Positions 21,803 through 24,002 of a stretch of DNA of 24,002 nucleotides are shown piece by piece (within the stretch, counting starts at the first letter, position 1; every line of letters starts with the position of its first letter). The position numbers and the translations under genes were made by a program. Under the pieces are notes generated by a model, which was given only the letters and a program-made list of their open reading frames with translations, was not told where the DNA came from and searched no databases. This DNA is from JAXDAY01 sp034679345 (GTDB lineage: Bacteria > Eisenbacteria > RBG-16-71-46 > CAIMUX01 > VGJL01), in NCBI GenBank assembly GCA_034679345.1, contig JAXDAY010000016.1:1-24002 (forward strand), given 5' to 3'.

Positions 21803-22402
21803 ATGCCATCGGTTCTCGAGATGCTTCAAAGCCAACTCGGAAGCGGACTCACCGATCAACTCAGCCGGCAACTTGGCGCGGACAAGTCGGCGACCGGCGC
21901 GGCCATCTCCGCAGCGCTCCCGCTGCTGATCGGAGCCTTGGCGCGCAACGCCTCGAGCGAGGAGGGCTCCGCGGCCCTCCATGGAGCCCTCCAGAGAGAT
22001 CACGATGGCAGCATCCTGGATGCGCTGGGCGGCTTCCTCGGGCGGGCCGAAGAGGGTCCAGGCGCCGCCATCCTGAAGCATGTCCTCGGCTCCCGGCAAG
22101 GGCGCGTCGAGCGCGGGCTCAGCCAGACGACGGGACTGAACGCTGCGCAGGTTGCCCGTGTGTTGACGACCCTCGCGCCCGTCGTGCTGGGCGCGCTCGG
22201 CAAGATGCAGCGGCAGGGCAACCTCGCTCCCAAGGATCTGGGCGCCATGCTCGGACAGGAGCGGCAAGCGATCGAGAGCCGCGCACCTGCGGAGATGGGC
22301 CTTCTGGGCGCATTGCTCGACGCCGACGGCGACGGGGATGTCGATCTGAGCGATCTAGCCAAGAAGGGATTGGGAGGATTGGGAGGGCTCTTCGGACGCT
22401 GA
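21803..22402 (+). CDS. DUF937 family protein with terminal calcium-type loop
   Basis: A 199-residue protein of the DUF937 family, function unknown. The family part is helical: an N-terminal SVLEMLQSQLGSGLTDQLSR, then ISAALPLLIGALARNAS and VARVLTTLAPVVLGALGK. No signal peptide is evident. At the C terminus DADGDGDVDLSDL (173-185) looks like an EF-hand or dockerin calcium loop, followed by a Gly-rich tail GLGGLGGLFGR. The start has AAAGGAG five to seven bases upstream; the ATG at 21671 is inside the promoter and cannot be used from it. The OmpA-family gene starts 39 bases after the stop, so they are likely in one operon; both carry acidic calcium-loop motifs. Confidence 0.87.
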   Translation: MPSVLEMLQSQLGSGLTDQLSRQLGADKSATGAAISAALPLLIGALARNASSEEGSAALHGALQRDHDGSILDALGGFLGRAEEGPGAAILKHVLGSRQGRVERGLSQTTGLNAAQVARVLTTLAPVVLGALGKMQRQGNLAPKDLGAMLGQERQAIESRAPAEMGLLGALLDADGDGDVDLSDLAKKGLGGLGGLFGR

Positions 22403-22441
22403 TGCGGACGGAGGGATCGGGCGGACGACAAGGAGGTGTCC

Positions 22442-23947
22442 ATGAGGTTGAAGCTGTGGCGCGGGTTGGGCTATCTCGCGCTTGCCATGGCGCTGGGCCA
22501 GTTCACCGCTGCACCGGCTCTGGGGCAGGTGGACGGGCCGCATCTCACTCTGGGGCCCACCGCGGGCTATGTGGACCCATCGGAGGATGTGAATCTCGAC
22601 AGTGAGCTGCACTACGGCGGCCGGTTGGGGCTCTGGCTCAATGGGTATATCGGCGTCGAGGGAAACTACTCCTTGATGTCGACCGAGACGCTCCACGGAG
22701 GCCGGCCCTGGGTCGGGACGTCCGAACAGGTCGCGATCGACCAGGACCTGGAGCTCTACGGCGGCAATGTCATCTTCAACATCGCTCCCACGAAGATCAT
22801 CAGCCCTTTCCTGATCGGCGGTTGGCAGGAAGCGAAGCTCGACAAGAACGACATCTGGCCCGACGAGACGTTTCTGAACGGGCCGCAGGTCGGAGCTGGC
22901 CTCTTCCTCTGGCCGCTCCCCCGCCTGGCCCTGAGAGCGGAGGTGCGCGACTGGCTCTGGGACTTCAATTCGCCGCCGGCGCCCGATCCGCCGGGCGAGG
23001 ACTGGACCCACAACCTGGTCTACTCCCTTGGCGTCGAGGTCGCCCTCGGCGGTTGGCTGACCCGCAAGGACGCCGATCACGACGGCGTCCTCGATACGAA
23101 GGACCGGTGTCCGGATACGCCCCTTGGAGCGAGGGTCGATGCCGCGGGGTGTCCGATCGACTCGGACGGTGACGGCGTCGCGGACGGCCTGGATCGGTGC
23201 GACGCGACCCCGGCCGGAGCCTTGGTCGACGCCGCAGGCTGCCCGACGGATGCGGACGGAGACGGGGTCGCCGACGGAATCGACACGTGCCCCGACACTC
23301 CCGCGAGCGTGCCCGTCGACCCCAAGGGTTGCCCCACCGACGCGGACAATGATGGCGTCTACGACGGCCTGGACAAGTGCCCCAACACGCAGGTCGGCGC
23401 GACGGTCGACTCTTACGGATGTCCGACCGACTCCGATCATGACGGCGTCCTCGACGGGCTGGACAAGTGCCCCAACACTCCGGCCCAGGCGCGTGTGGAC
23501 GTCGATGGTTGCCCGATCGTGATCAGCGATCGGGAGGTCGAGCTGCTCGACACCGGCAAGATCACTGTCCGCAACATCAACTTCGATACCGGCAAGTGGG
23601 CGATCCGACCCGAGTCCTTCAAGGTGCTCGACGAGATTGGGGGCATCCTGATCCAGTGGCCGGATCTCCGGGTCGAGATCGGCGGACACACCGACTCTCG
23701 CGGATCGGACAAGATGAATCAGGATCTCTCGGAGAAAAGGGCGAACTCCGTGCGCGATTACCTGCTCTCGCACTTCCCGCAGATCCGCGGCGACCAGTAC
23801 ACGGCCGTGGGCTATGGGGAGAAGGAGCCGATCGCCGACAACCAGACCCAGACCGGGATGGCGAAGAACCGCCGGGTCGAGTTCAAGGTTCTCAACACAG
23901 AGATCTTGAAGAAGGAGCGCGAACGGAGGCAGATGCTGCAGAAGTAG
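22442..23947 (+). CDS. OmpA-family outer membrane protein with TSP3 repeats
   Basis: A 501-residue outer membrane protein. The signal peptide is residues 1-29, ending ALGQ. An eight-strand-like beta barrel follows (about 30-205), then five TSP3-type calcium-binding repeats (210-358), and an OmpA C-terminal peptidoglycan-binding domain (about 370-490) with INFDTGKWAIRPES, IGGHTDSRGSDKMNQDLSEK and RANSVRDYLL. Residues that contact diaminopimelate in OmpA domains (the Asp in HTDSRG and the Arg in NRRVEF) are present. It should link the outer membrane to the cell wall. The ATG at 22442 has AAGGAG six bases upstream; a GTG two codons earlier overlaps that site. A perfect palindrome follows the stop codon. 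It may be co-transcribed with the DUF937 gene. Confidence 0.95.
   Translation: MRLKLWRGLGYLALAMALGQFTAAPALGQVDGPHLTLGPTAGYVDPSEDVNLDSELHYGGRLGLWLNGYIGVEGNYSLMSTETLHGGRPWVGTSEQVAIDQDLELYGGNVIFNIAPTKIISPFLIGGWQEAKLDKNDIWPDETFLNGPQVGAGLFLWPLPRLALRAEVRDWLWDFNSPPAPDPPGEDWTHNLVYSLGVEVALGGWLTRKDADHDGVLDTKDRCPDTPLGARVDAAGCPIDSDGDGVADGLDRCDATPAGALVDAAGCPTDADGDGVADGIDTCPDTPASVPVDPKGCPTDADNDGVYDGLDKCPNTQVGATVDSYGCPTDSDHDGVLDGLDKCPNTPAQARVDVDGCPIVISDREVELLDTGKITVRNINFDTGKWAIRPESFKVLDEIGGILIQWPDLRVEIGGHTDSRGSDKMNQDLSEKRANSVRDYLLSHFPQIRGDQYTAVGYGEKEPIADNQTQTGMAKNRRVEFKVLNTEILKKERERRQMLQK
23069..23515 (+). repeat. Five TSP3 repeats, about 90 bases each
   Basis: Five in-frame units of 29-30 residues follow the plan D-x-D-x-DGVxDGLDxCPxTPxGAxVDxxGCP. 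The Asp positions and the two Cys of each unit are kept in all five; the variable part lies in between. Neighbouring units share long identical DNA runs, so the number may vary between strains. Confidence 0.9.
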
Positions 23948-23968
23948 ACGGCCTCCGGTTTGAATGAA

Positions 23969-23988
23969 GCGCCGCCCGCGGGCGGCGC
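23969..23988 (+). terminator. Perfect GC palindrome after the OmpA-family gene
   Basis: GCGCCGCCCG is directly followed by its exact reverse complement CGGGCGGCGC, 22 bases past the stop codon. A hairpin would need to open a few central pairs to make a loop. The position fits a terminator; no T tract before the window ends. Confidence 0.5.
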
Positions 23989-24002
23989 GCGGGTCGCCTC
24001 GG

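Noticed and set aside
20578..22605. A 675-codon open frame on the plus strand across the thioredoxin-fold gene, the intergenic region and DUF937
   Set aside because: It crosses a promoter, and three well-supported genes occupy other frames; composition is not protein-like.
23069..23515. Tandem repeat as a CRISPR array
   Set aside because: The units are in-frame protein repeats with no fixed repeat/variable spacer pattern.
22355..23773. A 472-codon open frame on the minus strand, with repeats
   Set aside because: Its repeats are only the reverse-strand reading of the TSP3 repeats in the OmpA-family gene.

Overview
The window is a 24-kb piece of a GC-rich bacterial chromosome with compact, mostly short-operon gene order, strong AAGGAGG-type ribosome binding sites, and no RNA genes, CRISPR array or transposon that I can recognise. 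Three traits suggest Candidatus Eisenbacteria or a close relative in the FCB sphere: two large secreted proteins end in FlgD-like Ig sorting-type domains, a third gene begins with a gingipain-type (C25) propeptide, and there are lamin-tail and TSP3/OmpA envelope proteins. This placement is inference from protein style; there is no marker gene in the window.

Layout. Positions 1-424 (minus) hold the start of a secreted C25-propeptide protein cut by the window edge. Across a divergent, AT-rich intergenic region lies 737-2758 (plus): an ECF sigma factor with a C-terminal Cys/His cluster, a DUF4396 membrane protein and a His-rich protein, the last two overlapping by ATGA. An ECF-like promoter sits in front of the DUF4396 gene. 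I read this as a candidate metal-sensing module without an anti-sigma factor. A DUF1579 gene follows (2926-3411). Positions 3505-6490 (minus) are an M20 dipeptidase, larE and larB, joined by 4-bp overlaps; LarB and LarE make part of the nickel-pincer cofactor of lactate racemase-type enzymes. Positions 6638-9550 (minus) encode a large secreted M28 aminopeptidase.

Positions 9766-13378 (plus) form a likely operon: a DUF6599 protein, a four-helix membrane protein, histidinol-phosphate aminotransferase and a CDF metal transporter. Convergent to it is a bacilliredoxin (13392-13811, minus), divergent from a 1039-residue TPR/sigma-54 activator (13975-17094), which is ATGA-coupled to a secreted lamin-tail protein (17091-18086). 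A CPA2-type antiporter homologue follows (18210-19385). It converges, with a hairpin over its stop codon, on a secreted thioredoxin-fold protein with a sorting-type tail (19426-21435, minus). The window closes with a DUF937 protein and an OmpA-family protein with five TSP3 calcium-binding repeats (21803-23947).

The most interesting pieces are the ECF/DUF4396/His-rich cassette, the translationally coupled TPR-sigma54/lamin-tail pair, the antiporter homologue whose Asp-Asp ion-binding motif reads Thr-Glu, and the thioredoxin fusion protein. Many long reading frames antisense to real genes exist because of the GC-rich codon usage; I treated them as shadows.
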